The notes under the pieces were generated by a model. That model saw only the letters and a program-made list of their open reading frames with translations. It had not been told where the DNA came from and searched no databases. Source: Acinetobacter sp. ANC 3832 (GTDB lineage: Bacteria > Pseudomonadota > Gammaproteobacteria > Pseudomonadales > Moraxellaceae). Taken from it: 64,000 nucleotides of DNA. This document shows, piece after piece, positions 1-9,671 of this stretch. The position numbers and the translations under genes were made by a program. Where the stretch lies: contig NZ_NEGJ01000007.1 in the NCBI RefSeq assembly GCF_002135415.1, forward strand, positions 1 through 64,000. The letters are read 5' to 3'. The stretch's first letter is position 1, and the number at the start of each line of letters is the position of its first letter.

Positions 1-475
1 CTTGAGGAATAGTTGCTTCAAGTTGGGTACGAATCTGGCGGGATAAAACAGGAGATGTACCATTGGTCGCAATCGAAATAACCAAAGGTGAACGATCAAC
101 AATTGCAGGCACCATAAAACGACAATGCGGTGGATCATCGACACTATTCACCAAGACATTTTCAGCTTCACAGACTTCAAAAACCTGTTGATTGGTGGAT
201 TTACTGTCTGTTGCAGCAATGACCAAGCGATATTGACGTAAATTTAAATATTCAGGATTGTCTAGATTTAATTGCTGTTCAAATGTGGCTTGGACATATT
301 GCCCTTGGCTTTGTACGACAATCTCTAAAAGATTAGCATCAATTTCAGGTGCAATCACGCTAATCACTGCACCTGCTTTAGCTAAGAGCACTGCTTTGCG
401 ATAAGCAATGTGTCCACCACCGACAATCAGACAAGGTTGCTGTTGCAACTTTAAAGAGATTGGAAAAATATCCAC
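1..475 (-). CDS. cysG: Siroheme synthase, N-terminal part (precorrin-2 dehydrogenase/ferrochelatase), cut by window edge
   Basis: Only the first ~158 codons are inside the window. The protein starts with a Rossmann nucleotide-binding motif (CLIVGGGHIAYRKA, about residues 15-28), followed by the segments VIAATD and VNSVDDPPHCRF typical of the CysG/Met8 dehydrogenase domain, which oxidises precorrin-2 with NAD and inserts iron to make siroheme for sulfite and nitrite reductases. I chose a GTG start at 475 because AGAGGA lies about 8 bases upstream and the Rossmann motif then sits at the usual distance from the N-terminus. Whether the C-terminal methyltransferase domain is present cannot be seen. 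It lies downstream of serS on the same strand with a 119-base gap holding a hairpin, so co-transcription is possible. Confidence 0.88.
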   Translation of the reverse strand, partial: MDIFPISLKLQQQPCLIVGGGHIAYRKAVLLAKAGAVISVIAPEIDANLLEIVVQSQGQYVQATFEQQLNLDNPEYLNLRQYRLVIAATDSKSTNQQVFEVCEAENVLVNSVDDPPHCRFMVPAIVDRSPLVISIATNGTSPVLSRQIRTQLEATIPQ

Positions 476-528
476 AGAATTCCTCTAAATTTATATCTGA
501 ATGTCTTAAAAATAAATCTTTGAAACAA

Positions 529-559
529 GTGATGTTTATAAATGGCTTATAAACATCAC
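529..559. repeat. Perfect 13-bp inverted repeat between serS and cysG
   Basis: The arms GTGATGTTTATAA (529-541) and TTATAAACATCAC (547-559) are exact reverse complements around a 5-base loop. There is no long T tract on either side, so it is not a textbook intrinsic terminator. It may attenuate or stabilise a serS-cysG transcript, or be a protein-binding site in front of cysG. Confidence 0.5.
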
Positions 560-594
560 ATCATTTGCGAATTAAACTTTACGCAAGAAGTTGA

Positions 595-1875
<1,281 letters not shown>

Positions 1876-1983
1876 TTAAGAAAGAAAAAAACTGGCTATA
1901 GTGTAAGCTCTTCACCATTAAAAATATAGTGATAGAGCTTTATGGATGTATTGATTCGTCTAAGAAGGATGCAATTTCTAAAA

Positions 1984-2766
1984 TTATTCCGCTGAATATT
2001 GTGGAAGACTCGGCAAGTATTCAGGTTTCACGACATCTTTTGCGACATTGTAAGGCAATTTCAGTTCTGGCATACCTTCCGCATATGATGCTAACTCATA
2101 CAAGGGATATACAAATACAATTCCATTTGCACCATAAAAATAATTGTCGCTCAGTTGCAATTTATCTCGCGTAATATCATGTTGTTGTAACCAATTCGAG
2201 TTTGCGTCATAAAGCTGTTCTGCAATTTTAGCTTCCATATTCGGTTTTAAAATATCCGTCAAAGCCAAACGCTTTTGTGTTGTTAAATCGAAGGTCACAT
2301 ATTCATTATGATAAGTACCATGCGCTGCACCTGCTGCATACACATAAGATTGAATGACAAAAGTGGCTAAATTATATTGTTGCGAAATAAAGCGTACATA
2401 AATTGAATTTTGATTTAAACCTTTTGGCGCTTCAGCTTCAGTTGCTGTTTGTGGCGATGGCTGAGTTTGATCAAAAGCATCAGGTACATCTTTTTTAATC
2501 CGCGTTAAAAAATAATCGTCAATCCATGCAATATGTGTTTGGATGGTTTGTAAATCATATTGAGTACAGCCATCTTCATCACAGAATTGCTTTTTCGGTA
2601 AATCAACACGAATCACTTTAGCCTGAATTAACTGAACAGCCTTAGCTTTAGCTTCTGTTGCTTTCTCCTGCTGAGGTGCAGATTTTTCCTGACAGCCTGC
2701 CATAGTGATCGCCGCGATTGAAAGAGGAATTGCCCAAAGCCATTGTTTGCTCATTTTCTGTGCCAT
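1984..2766 (-). CDS. DUF3298 (RsiV-like) family lipoprotein
   Basis: Protein of 260 residues with a lipoprotein signal: basic start, hydrophobic stretch and lipobox ITMAGC with the cysteine near residue 25, so it is probably anchored in the inner or outer membrane facing the periplasm. The C-terminal half (about 130-250), with the segments YAAGAAHGTYHNEYVTFDL and LTDILKP, is typical of DUF3298, the domain also found in the anti-sigma factor RsiV, which binds lysozyme. No anti-sigma or kinase domain is fused here, so any lysozyme-binding role is only an analogy. It sits alone on the minus strand between serS and a carotenoid-oxygenase gene. An AGGT-type RBS precedes the first ATG. Confidence 0.75.
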   Translation of the reverse strand: MAQKMSKQWLWAIPLSIAAITMAGCQEKSAPQQEKATEAKAKAVQLIQAKVIRVDLPKKQFCDEDGCTQYDLQTIQTHIAWIDDYFLTRIKKDVPDAFDQTQPSPQTATEAEAPKGLNQNSIYVRFISQQYNLATFVIQSYVYAAGAAHGTYHNEYVTFDLTTQKRLALTDILKPNMEAKIAEQLYDANSNWLQQHDITRDKLQLSDNYFYGANGIVFVYPLYELASYAEGMPELKLPYNVAKDVVKPEYLPSLPQYSAE

Positions 2767-2875
2767 TTTATTTTACAACCTAATTACCCTTTATTTAGCC
2801 ATTTCACTATACAAAGCTTTGTAATTCAATGAAATTGAAAAAATGTATCTATTCCTATTTCACATATCATTTTAC

Positions 2876-4360
2876 TTATTTTTGCGATAAATCTACCCAA
2901 TTCCCATGAAAACCAACTGGAATACGAACCCCTAAATCAATTTCAGCTTGAAACTGAACATCCAAACCATCCACTTTTAAAATCACCACTTTAGATGGCA
3001 ATGCATTGATATGGTGCACATAAGACAATAAATATCCCTGCCCTTCTTTTGCAGATGAAGATTCAGCAATAAAAATCACTTCGCCTGAAATCCACTCTGA
3101 CCCAAAATCATGACTGACTTTTTTACAATGCTGAACATCATGAATCAGCAATTGATTCGCTTGAGCCAATCCTTCTGCATTAAAACTTACAGTGTAAATA
3201 AACTGATAGGGTTGACCTGTAAAACGCTCATCAATACGTGGAAATTCTTGTGCTTGTTCATCCGTCACATGACGATGAATTGCTCTCGCTTGCACATTTA
3301 CAGTCCAACGCTCAAGTTGTACTTTTTGCTGTTCAAATGGTCCTTGTTGTGAATACTTAAACATATGGTCATAGACTACTAAATCGATAATGATTTTCCC
3401 TTGCTCATCTCGAAAAGCATTCGCTGCATGGAACACAAAACATGGATCAATATGAATCCATTGCACCTCATGTGCTTTGCCATATTTAGGCAAAACCCCA
3501 ATACGTGCCTGATGTTCTGAATTCCACTCATAAGGCAAACTATTGCCTTTAAAAATTTGTTTATTTGAAAATGTCACAGGAAAATCAAAAATTAAAACCT
3601 CAGTTTCCGTCATAGTACAATCATGAATCATTGGACCATGTAACACAGGAATTTTGCATAGATGCACCAGATGTCCTTCTTGATCTAAAACTTCGTAATA
3701 AGCATGTTTTTGATCAAACGCATCATAGCAAATGGCATGCAAATGCCCTGTGATTGGATCTTCGTGCGGATGTGCTGTAAAGGGCAAGTCTGCATCTGTA
3801 TTAAAAAATTGATGCTTTTCAGTATTTAACTCTAAATCTAATTGTGCAGGAAAAGTTCCTGCTTCAATCACTGCCCAAATTTTATCGGCATAATAAAAAG
3901 CATTAGTATTCACCACATCGCCTGGACCTCGACGAAAACCTGGCTTAAGTTTTTCCTTGTTTTGCTTTTGTATACTATCAGATTGAATATATTTACTTTT
4001 AAACCAGCTTGCTGATCCATTTTCAATACACAATGCATGTAACATTCCATCACCCGAAAACCAATGATGTGAAGTAGGATGTTCAACCTGTAATGGATTA
4101 GGACCTATACGCAATAACATGCCATTCAGTTGTGAAGGAATTTCGCCGAATACTTTTAAATCTGTTTTCTCAACTTCATCAACAGGTGCATAAACACCTT
4201 CTAAATATATATTTTCACCATCTTTTTTCTGTTTTCTTTGCAACCAACTAATGCCCTTATTTATCAAACTTTGACGAAATACATTCACCTTAGATTTCAA
4301 GGCAGTCATTCGTGGATAATCCATCAACAATTGATCTTGATTATTCCGTCGCATATCCAT
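2876..4360 (-). CDS. Carotenoid oxygenase (RPE65/lignostilbene dioxygenase) family protein
   Basis: Non-haem iron enzyme of the carotenoid cleavage dioxygenase superfamily, which splits double bonds in carotenoids, stilbenes or phenylpropanoid dimers. The seven-bladed propeller family is recognised from LLRIGPNP near residue 85 and the four iron-binding histidines in conserved settings: TAHPHEDP (~197), MIHDCT (~246), FVFHAAN (~311) and VGFHGNW near the C-terminus (~482). Length (494 residues) fits the family. There is no signal peptide. I start it at the ATG at 4360, which has GGAG seven bases upstream, rather than the TTG at 4366. No carotenoid or lignin-catabolic genes are nearby, so the substrate cannot be inferred. 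Confidence 0.88.
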   Translation of the reverse strand: MDMRRNNQDQLLMDYPRMTALKSKVNVFRQSLINKGISWLQRKQKKDGENIYLEGVYAPVDEVEKTDLKVFGEIPSQLNGMLLRIGPNPLQVEHPTSHHWFSGDGMLHALCIENGSASWFKSKYIQSDSIQKQNKEKLKPGFRRGPGDVVNTNAFYYADKIWAVIEAGTFPAQLDLELNTEKHQFFNTDADLPFTAHPHEDPITGHLHAICYDAFDQKHAYYEVLDQEGHLVHLCKIPVLHGPMIHDCTMTETEVLIFDFPVTFSNKQIFKGNSLPYEWNSEHQARIGVLPKYGKAHEVQWIHIDPCFVFHAANAFRDEQGKIIIDLVVYDHMFKYSQQGPFEQQKVQLERWTVNVQARAIHRHVTDEQAQEFPRIDERFTGQPYQFIYTVSFNAEGLAQANQLLIHDVQHCKKVSHDFGSEWISGEVIFIAESSSAKEGQGYLLSYVHHINALPSKVVILKVDGLDVQFQAEIDLGVRIPVGFHGNWVDLSQK

Positions 4361-4485
4361 ATTCAATCTCCGTTATTCTAATTATGATTCTTTAATATAT
4401 TTTTCAATCCTGATGAAAAAAAAGAAAGGCTTAAAGGCGAGTTTTGTATTAATCGACGAACTTAGCTTTCAAATATATTTACAAT

Positions 4486-4510
4486 AAAAAAAGCAACCCG
4501 AAAGTTGCTT
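4486..4510 (-). terminator. Intrinsic terminator of lolA
   Basis: The arms AAGCAAC (4491-4497) and GTTGCTT (4504-4510) flank a six-base loop. Read on the minus strand the hairpin is followed by a run of T (the A run at 4486-4492 on plus). It lies 23 bases beyond the lolA stop. Confidence 0.8.
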
Positions 4511-4532
4511 GATTACATCAATAAAATATTAA

Positions 4533-5228
4533 TTATTGATCAATAATATCTGTACCTTTAGGTGGCACGAAATTAAACTTTGATTCAGGAATAGTTGGAT
4601 TCACTTTGACATCATTAAAACGTACTGTTGTCGTTTGACCCAATGAATCTTGTAAAATCATTAAACTTGGCGCTTTATTCACACCAAAACTAATGGTTAA
4701 GCTTTGGAAAGCCCCATCTTTTTGCTTAGGGTACAAGGTATAATACGTTTTACCCGCATCTGGCTGAGTAATTCGATATGCCTGCATAATTTGGTTGGTA
4801 TTACCCGATAACAATAAAGCAGGTGTATTCGCCACTTGTTCATCTAAATTTTGACGAACAGCTTGTTGTAAATCAGGATCATAAATCCAAACCGTTCGAC
4901 CTGTAGTCACAATCGTTTGTTTCGCAGGTGATGTGGTTTCCCAATAGAACTTACCAGGACGTGCCACACTCATTGTCCCCTTAAACGTTTGGTTCATATG
5001 CTGTGCAGACAAACCTTTTTTCTGTGCAACTTTACTCCCACCCGTTACTTTGGTTGTTTGTTCAAAATTTGCAGTTAAGCTTTTAATATTCCCCAACTGT
5101 TTCACTAAGTTTGCAGTTGCTTGTTGCTCAGGTGCTGCTGTCGCTGCAAAAACATTAGTGCTCATGATAGGTGCAAGCATTGCTGCACTAACGGCTACAA
5201 CACTCATGGTTTTACGAAGCATATTCAT
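4533..5228 (-). CDS. lolA: Outer membrane lipoprotein carrier protein LolA
   Basis: Periplasmic chaperone that takes lipoproteins from the LolCDE ABC transporter and delivers them to the outer membrane. The sequence has a signal peptide of about 28 residues ending VFA, then the LolA fold with LTANFEQTT near residue 55, GTMSVARPGKFYWE near 90 and the WIYDPDLQQ strand near 125. The length of 231 residues, with a slightly long N-terminus, is normal for gammaproteobacteria. AAGGTG lies 5 bases before the ATG at 5228. The gene has its own terminator and is separated from rpmA by an untranslated stretch, so it is probably its own unit, transcribed in the same direction as rplU-rpmA. Confidence 0.95.
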   Translation of the reverse strand: MNMLRKTMSVVAVSAAMLAPIMSTNVFAATAAPEQQATANLVKQLGNIKSLTANFEQTTKVTGGSKVAQKKGLSAQHMNQTFKGTMSVARPGKFYWETTSPAKQTIVTTGRTVWIYDPDLQQAVRQNLDEQVANTPALLLSGNTNQIMQAYRITQPDAGKTYYTLYPKQKDGAFQSLTISFGVNKAPSLMILQDSLGQTTTVRFNDVKVNPTIPESKFNFVPPKGTDIIDQ

Positions 5229-5356
5229 ATGTTCACCTTATATAGCTTTGCTTATTTGCAATTTATTTGATGTCTTATCTTAAACCAAATTAAGTAGCTA
5301 ATAATTGAGAAAATAAGAAGTTTTGTATTGTTATTTATGCACATTGTTGATATTTA

Positions 5357-5370
5357 TTCATCATGATGAA
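5357..5370. repeat. 14-bp perfect palindrome upstream of lolA
   Basis: TTCATCATGATGAA reads the same on both strands. It is about 130 bases upstream of the lolA start and beyond the rpmA terminator, so it lies in the presumed lolA promoter region. Operator function is a guess. Confidence 0.3.
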
Positions 5371-5413
5371 GATTTCATCTGATCAATAAAGCTCAAAACA
5401 AATTTTTAGATAT

Positions 5414-5440
5414 AAAAAAACCCGCAATAAAGCGGGTTTT
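5414..5440 (-). terminator. Intrinsic terminator of rplU-rpmA
   Basis: The GC-rich stem AAAACCCGC (5417-5425) / GCGGGTTTT (5432-5440) has a six-base loop. On the minus strand it is followed by a T run. It ends the ribosomal protein operon 16 bases after the rpmA stop. Confidence 0.9.
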
Positions 5441-5455
5441 TCGAACTATTAAAAC

Positions 5456-5710
5456 TTACGCTTCAACAGATACATAGCGACGGCCAAACTGACCCTTCAC
5501 TTCAAATTTGATCACGCCATCAGCAGTAGCAAATAAAGTATGGTCACGGCCCATACCTACATTTGTACCAGCGTGGAATTCTGTACCACGTTGACGAACG
5601 ATGATGTTACCAGCAGTCACAGCTTGACCACCGTACATTTTAACACCCAACATTTTAGGGTTTGAGTCACGACCGTTACGTGTCGATCCACCGGCTTTTT
5701 TAGTTGCCAT
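5456..5710 (-). CDS. rpmA: 50S ribosomal protein L27
   Basis: Small basic protein of 84 residues whose N-terminus reaches the peptidyl transferase centre of the 50S subunit. It begins [19 protein letters not shown], the canonical L27 start, and contains [14 protein letters not shown] and GRDHTLFA. There is no Firmicutes-type cleavable N-terminal extension. A strong GAGGAG ribosome binding site precedes the ATG. It follows rplU by 19 bases in the universal rplU-rpmA order and ends at a strong terminator. Confidence 0.99.
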   Translation of the reverse strand: MATKKAGGSTRNGRDSNPKMLGVKMYGGQAVTAGNIIVRQRGTEFHAGTNVGMGRDHTLFATADGVIKFEVKGQFGRRYVSVEA

Positions 5711-5729
5711 GTCTATTTACTCCTCGTAA

Positions 5730-6041
5730 TTAGCCTGAAATAGCTGTAATTTTCAACTCAGTGAACCATTGACGGTGACCTTGTTGTTTACGATAGTGTT
5801 TACGACGACGCATTTTAACAATACGAATTTTGTCGTGACGACCATGGCTAACTACTTCAGCAGTTACAGTAGCGCCAGCAACAACTGGAGCACCGATTTG
5901 AATGCTATCACCGTTAACAAGCATCAATACGTCATCAAACGTAATGCTCGAACCAGTTTCAGCTTTCAATAATTCTACTTTAAGGGTTTCACCCTCAATA
6001 ACACGGTGCTGTTTACCACCGCTTTGGATTACTGCGTACAT
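5730..6041 (-). CDS. rplU: 50S ribosomal protein L21
   Basis: Ribosomal protein L21, 103 residues, which binds 23S rRNA in the large subunit. It starts [14 protein letters not shown] and carries the conserved C-terminal basic motif [16 protein letters not shown]. The reading frame stays open 69 bases further upstream, but the ATG at 6041 with GGAG 6 bases before it gives the standard L21 N-terminus. First gene of the rplU-rpmA operon and transcribed away from ispB. Confidence 0.98.
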   Translation of the reverse strand: MYAVIQSGGKQHRVIEGETLKVELLKAETGSSITFDDVLMLVNGDSIQIGAPVVAGATVTAEVVSHGRHDKIRIVKMRRRKHYRKQQGHRQWFTELKITAISG

Positions 6042-6458
6042 AATGTACTCCAAACATACCCGTGTCGTCGTGCCGATAAAGGAATATATCGTTCTTAATA
6101 CGAGCGCCACTGGGGAATATAAGGGGATGGATTTTAAGTGATAATGAATTAAACAACAAGTAATTTTGACTAAAAATTAACACCATCTATCATATATTCG
6201 ACCCTAAATCCGCTTGTCATAGTTTTAGTAGATGATTTACAGGATTTTTTATAAAAAATGAAATAGATTTTTAAACTGAATCGGCTACTATGTAGCACAA
6301 AAGAACAATGTCCTGTAAGTTCGTGTTTTTGTTTTAAGCAGATTTGCAACGAATGATACCTATTCGTTCAGATCATTGTTCTACAAATAACATCACTTGG
6401 ATGATCGTTGTTACACTAATACATGTATTGAACACATCTGTAAGAGGACTCCTTTCAC
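6042..6458. promoter_or_regulatory. Divergent rplU / ispB intergenic region with nested inverted repeats
   Basis: About 417 bases without a gene must hold the promoters for rplU (minus) and ispB (plus). I could not pick a convincing -35/-10 pair for either. On the ispB side there are nested inverted repeats: outer arms AGAACAATG (6302-6310) and CATTGTTCT (6374-6382), and an inner hairpin AACGAAT (6348-6354) / ATTCGTT (6362-6368). They could form a structured ispB leader or be binding sites. Confidence 0.45.
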
Positions 6459-7436
6459 ATGACCATCGACTTTAAGCAAGATATTCTCGCCCCTGTTGCT
6501 ACAGACTTTGCTGCGATGGACAAGCTTATTAATGAAGGAATTAGCTCAAAAGTTGCATTAGTCATGTCTGTAAGCAAACACGTGGTTGAAGCAGGCGGTA
6601 AACGTATGCGTCCAATTATGTGTTTACTGGCAGCACGTGCATGTGGAGAAACCGATTTAGTCAATGCACAAAAATTAGCAGCCATTATTGAAATGCTTCA
6701 TACAGCAACTTTAGTACATGATGATGTGGTGGATGAGTCAGGTTTACGCCGTGGTCGTCCAACAGCAAATGCCACTTGGAATAATCAAACTGCGGTATTA
6801 GTAGGAGATTTCCTGATTTCACGTGCTTTTGATTTACTGGTTGACCTGAATAATATGGTCTTGCTTAAAGACTTCTCGACGGGTACGTGTGAAATCGCTG
6901 AAGGTGAAGTATTACAACTTCAAGCACAGCATCAACCTGATACAGATGAAACTACTTATTTAAGTATTATCCATGGTAAAACATCTCGTTTATTTGAGTT
7001 GGCAACTGAAGGCGCTGCAATTTTAGCAGGCAAGTCTGAATACCGTGAACCTTTACGTTTATTTGCAGGTCACTTTGGTAATGCATTCCAAATTATTGAT
7101 GATATTTTAGACTACACCTCTGATGCTGAAACATTAGGTAAAAATATTGGTGATGATTTAATGGAAGGTAAACCCACTTTACCTTTAATCTCTGCCTTAC
7201 AAAATACTTCTGGTGAGGAACATGACATCGTTCGTCGTAGCATTGCAACAGGCGGTACAGCAGACTTAGAACGTGTGATTGAAATTGTACAAACTTCCGG
7301 TGCTTTGGATTATTGCCGTAAACGTGCCCATGAAGAAACTGCTGCTGCTCTCAGTGCGCTTAATCAATTACCTGAAAGTGAATATCGCCAAGCACTTTAT
7401 AACCTTGCTCAATTGGCATTACATCGAATTCAATAA
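6459..7436 (+). CDS. ispB: Octaprenyl (polyprenyl) diphosphate synthase
   Basis: Trans-isoprenyl diphosphate synthase that extends FPP with IPP to make the long side chain of ubiquinone. First aspartate-rich motif LVHDDVVDE (about residues 86-94) is followed by the RRGRPT loop. The second is FQIIDDILDY (about 210-219). The small-residue surroundings of the first motif and the 325-residue length fit the long-chain (IspB) branch rather than the FPP synthase branch, which is represented by the separate gene at 40004. An AGGA RBS lies about 11 bases before the ATG. Placement divergent from rplU-rpmA is conserved in many gammaproteobacteria. It probably shares a transcript with the membrane protein 20 bases downstream. 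Confidence 0.96.
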   Translation: MTIDFKQDILAPVATDFAAMDKLINEGISSKVALVMSVSKHVVEAGGKRMRPIMCLLAARACGETDLVNAQKLAAIIEMLHTATLVHDDVVDESGLRRGRPTANATWNNQTAVLVGDFLISRAFDLLVDLNNMVLLKDFSTGTCEIAEGEVLQLQAQHQPDTDETTYLSIIHGKTSRLFELATEGAAILAGKSEYREPLRLFAGHFGNAFQIIDDILDYTSDAETLGKNIGDDLMEGKPTLPLISALQNTSGEEHDIVRRSIATGGTADLERVIEIVQTSGALDYCRKRAHEETAAALSALNQLPESEYRQALYNLAQLALHRIQ

Positions 7437-7456
7437 AACGTAATTACTTTTTGCTT

Positions 7457-9511
7457 ATGCATATAAATTTTAATGATCTTTTCCAAAAAATGCTGGAACA
7501 GCTTGAACATCCCAAAGCTGTTCCAGATGCAAGTATTCTCATTGAACTGGTTAAACGAATAAGACCAGAAGACAGTACAAATACAGATGAAATTCATCAA
7601 AAAACTCAAGCACTGATCCAAGCTTTACTCATTACTCCTAATGCCACCAATAGCTTTCAAGGTTATCTTCTTAAACTGATTAACCACTATAAACAAGCCT
7701 CTTTGTATGCTGATAGTGGCATTCTGTCTTTAGATGGCTTTTGGAATCAATTGGGTCAACGCTTAGGTGCGCATTTTCTTCCTTTACTGAAAGATGAAAC
7801 TGATTTAAGAGATTTAGTTGGGAAAGTTTTTTTCTTACGTAGTGATAAAGATTGGCTTGAAAATGTAAAAGATGCGGACTGGATTCAACTTTTTCAAATT
7901 TTGAATCAAGGGCACGATTACACCACGGCGAAAATCGGCATTAAACGAGAAATCATTAAAGCGATTACGGTTTTATCCTATCGAATCAGTGGAATTGGCT
8001 TATATCCTGAATTCATTAATGCACAACCTGAACTGACAGAATACGAGTCACCTTTCTTGGTGCAGAATCGTGAAATTGTCGAATTTATTGAAGCCTATAA
8101 AAAGCAACATCAGCAAAGCAAAGATATTGCTGTGATTGCTCCGCCTGATGCAGATCAAGCTTTAGTTATGATTGAGCAATGTCGTGATGTTGTACTTAAA
8201 ATTCGACGTGCGACCAAACGTATTGGGGTCAGCTTAAGTTTGACCTATTTATTGTCTTTACTTGAGCAATGTTTAGATCGAATCGAGTTACTTTTAAACC
8301 TTATTGTTGAAGACGATAATGTTCACTATATTTCTTGTGGTGAGTTACTGACTGATTTGGTTGATGCACATTACCGTGAAACCAGTGTCAGAGACTTACT
8401 TAAAACCAATAGTGAGCTGATTGCGCTTCAAGTCACCGAGAATGCCAGTAAAACAGGCGAACACTACGTAAGTACAGATAAGCAAAGCTTTTTTGGAATG
8501 TATAAGGCAGCTGCAGGCGCTGGTGTGATTATTGCCATCATGGCAACCATTAAAATTTTGCTGACTCGATTGACTCTAGCGCCATTAATGCATGCTTTTT
8601 TATACAGCATGAATTATTCACTGGGCTTTATGTTTATTCATATTCTGCACTTTACCGTCGCAACGAAACAACCTGCAATGACCGCGGCTGCACTGGCTTC
8701 AACTGTTCAACATCGCCGAGGCTCTAAAACAGCTCAGATTGCTGAACTAGCTGCACTAATTATCAATATTATCCGTACTCAATTTGTAGCCATTCTAGGC
8801 AATATTTCTATTGCGATTCCAACGGCTGCACTGATTACCTATTTGTGGCAACTCACTTTACATGAGCCTTTACTCACACATGCAAAAGCCAATGCCGTTT
8901 TACATAGCTTAAATCCATTTACATCGCTTGCAATTCCACATGCAGCGATTGCAGGGGTTTGCCTATTTTTATCAGGGTTAATCGCGGGTTATTTCGATAA
9001 TATGGCGGTGTATCGTAAAGTTGGGCCTCGATTAAAAGCACATCCGCGTTTAAAAAATCTAATGGGACAAGAAAGACTAGATAAATTTGCCAAGTATATT
9101 GAAAGAAATTTAGGTGCATTAGCAGGTAATTTTTTATTCGGCATCATGCTCGGTAGTATGGGAACTATAGGATTTATTTTAGGTTTACCGCTTGATATTC
9201 GACATATTGCTTTTGCATCTGCAAACTTCATCCAAGGTTTAATGACAATTAACGGTACACCAGAGCTTGGCTTGATTATCGTATCCTTTCTAGGTGTGCT
9301 TCTGATTGGTCTAACCAATCTTTTTGTCAGCTTTAGTTTAACCATTATCGTGGCTTTACGTGCCCGACAGGTTCGCTTTGAACAATGGAAACCTTTGGCA
9401 AAACTGGTCTTTACTCACTTTTTTACACGGCCTTTAGACTTTTTCTGGCCACCGAAACAACCTTTACAAGTAGAAGATGAGGTTCCTTCTTCTAATAAAG
9501 CAAACCACTAG
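7457..9511 (+). CDS. PF10136 family membrane protein (so-called site-specific recombinase, Gcr-like)
   Basis: Protein of 684 residues. The N-terminal ~345 residues are soluble and helical. The C-terminal half contains several strongly hydrophobic segments (about 355-375, 385-405, 445-475, 500-520, 575-600 and 615-640) around the conserved segment AGYFDNMAVYRKVGPRL and the GLPLDIRHIAF region. These match the family databases call site-specific recombinase (PF10136, named from gonococcal Gcr). I see no tyrosine or serine recombinase catalytic motif, and the topology is that of an integral membrane protein, so the name is doubtful. The start is ATG at 7457 (a TTG at 7451 also fits); no clear RBS. 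It lies 20 bases after ispB, likely the same operon. Confidence 0.8.
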   Translation: MHINFNDLFQKMLEQLEHPKAVPDASILIELVKRIRPEDSTNTDEIHQKTQALIQALLITPNATNSFQGYLLKLINHYKQASLYADSGILSLDGFWNQLGQRLGAHFLPLLKDETDLRDLVGKVFFLRSDKDWLENVKDADWIQLFQILNQGHDYTTAKIGIKREIIKAITVLSYRISGIGLYPEFINAQPELTEYESPFLVQNREIVEFIEAYKKQHQQSKDIAVIAPPDADQALVMIEQCRDVVLKIRRATKRIGVSLSLTYLLSLLEQCLDRIELLLNLIVEDDNVHYISCGELLTDLVDAHYRETSVRDLLKTNSELIALQVTENASKTGEHYVSTDKQSFFGMYKAAAGAGVIIAIMATIKILLTRLTLAPLMHAFLYSMNYSLGFMFIHILHFTVATKQPAMTAAALASTVQHRRGSKTAQIAELAALIINIIRTQFVAILGNISIAIPTAALITYLWQLTLHEPLLTHAKANAVLHSLNPFTSLAIPHAAIAGVCLFLSGLIAGYFDNMAVYRKVGPRLKAHPRLKNLMGQERLDKFAKYIERNLGALAGNFLFGIMLGSMGTIGFILGLPLDIRHIAFASANFIQGLMTINGTPELGLIIVSFLGVLLIGLTNLFVSFSLTIIVALRARQVRFEQWKPLAKLVFTHFFTRPLDFFWPPKQPLQVEDEVPSSNKANH

Positions 9512-9589
9512 CTGTTTTGTTATTGTTTTGTGCAAATTGTAAAATGTTTTGCAAAAAGAATTTACTATAAATTACTCATTTAGACTCAC

Positions 9590-9618
9590 TTGAAAAAAAG
9601 TGTACTGACTAGTACACT
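9590..9618 (+). promoter_or_regulatory. Candidate promoter of the PAP2-adeIJK unit
   Basis: TTGAAA (9590-9595, 5 of 6 to the sigma-70 -35 consensus) is separated by exactly 17 bases from TACACT (9613-9618, 4 of 6 to the -10 consensus). It lies about 54 bases upstream of the PAP2 start codon and there is no better pair nearby. Confidence 0.5.
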
Positions 9619-9620
9619 TT
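9597..9620. promoter_or_regulatory. 24-bp palindrome overlapping the promoter: operator candidate
   Basis: Perfect 10-bp arms AAAGTGTACT (9597-9606) and AGTACACTTT (9611-9620) are separated by GACT. The palindrome covers the promoter spacer and the -10 hexamer, the classic position for a TetR- or LysR-type repressor site. AdeIJK is known to be repressed by the TetR protein AdeN in A. baumannii, and AdeN is encoded elsewhere. On the minus strand the hairpin is followed by a T run, so it could also end antisense transcription. Confidence 0.55.
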
Positions 9621-9671
9621 GGCACATTCATTAATCTCCAATAATGCGATTAATATAATCAAGGTTATTTT

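Noticed and set aside
1929..2174. 81-codon plus-strand frame overlapping the DUF3298 lipoprotein gene
   Set aside because: Antisense to a gene with a clear signal peptide and domain; no RBS and no family resemblance.
9597..9620. Terminator of the PF10136 gene on the plus strand
   Set aside because: The hairpin has no T tract on the plus strand (followed by GGCAC) and coincides with a promoter, so an operator is preferred.
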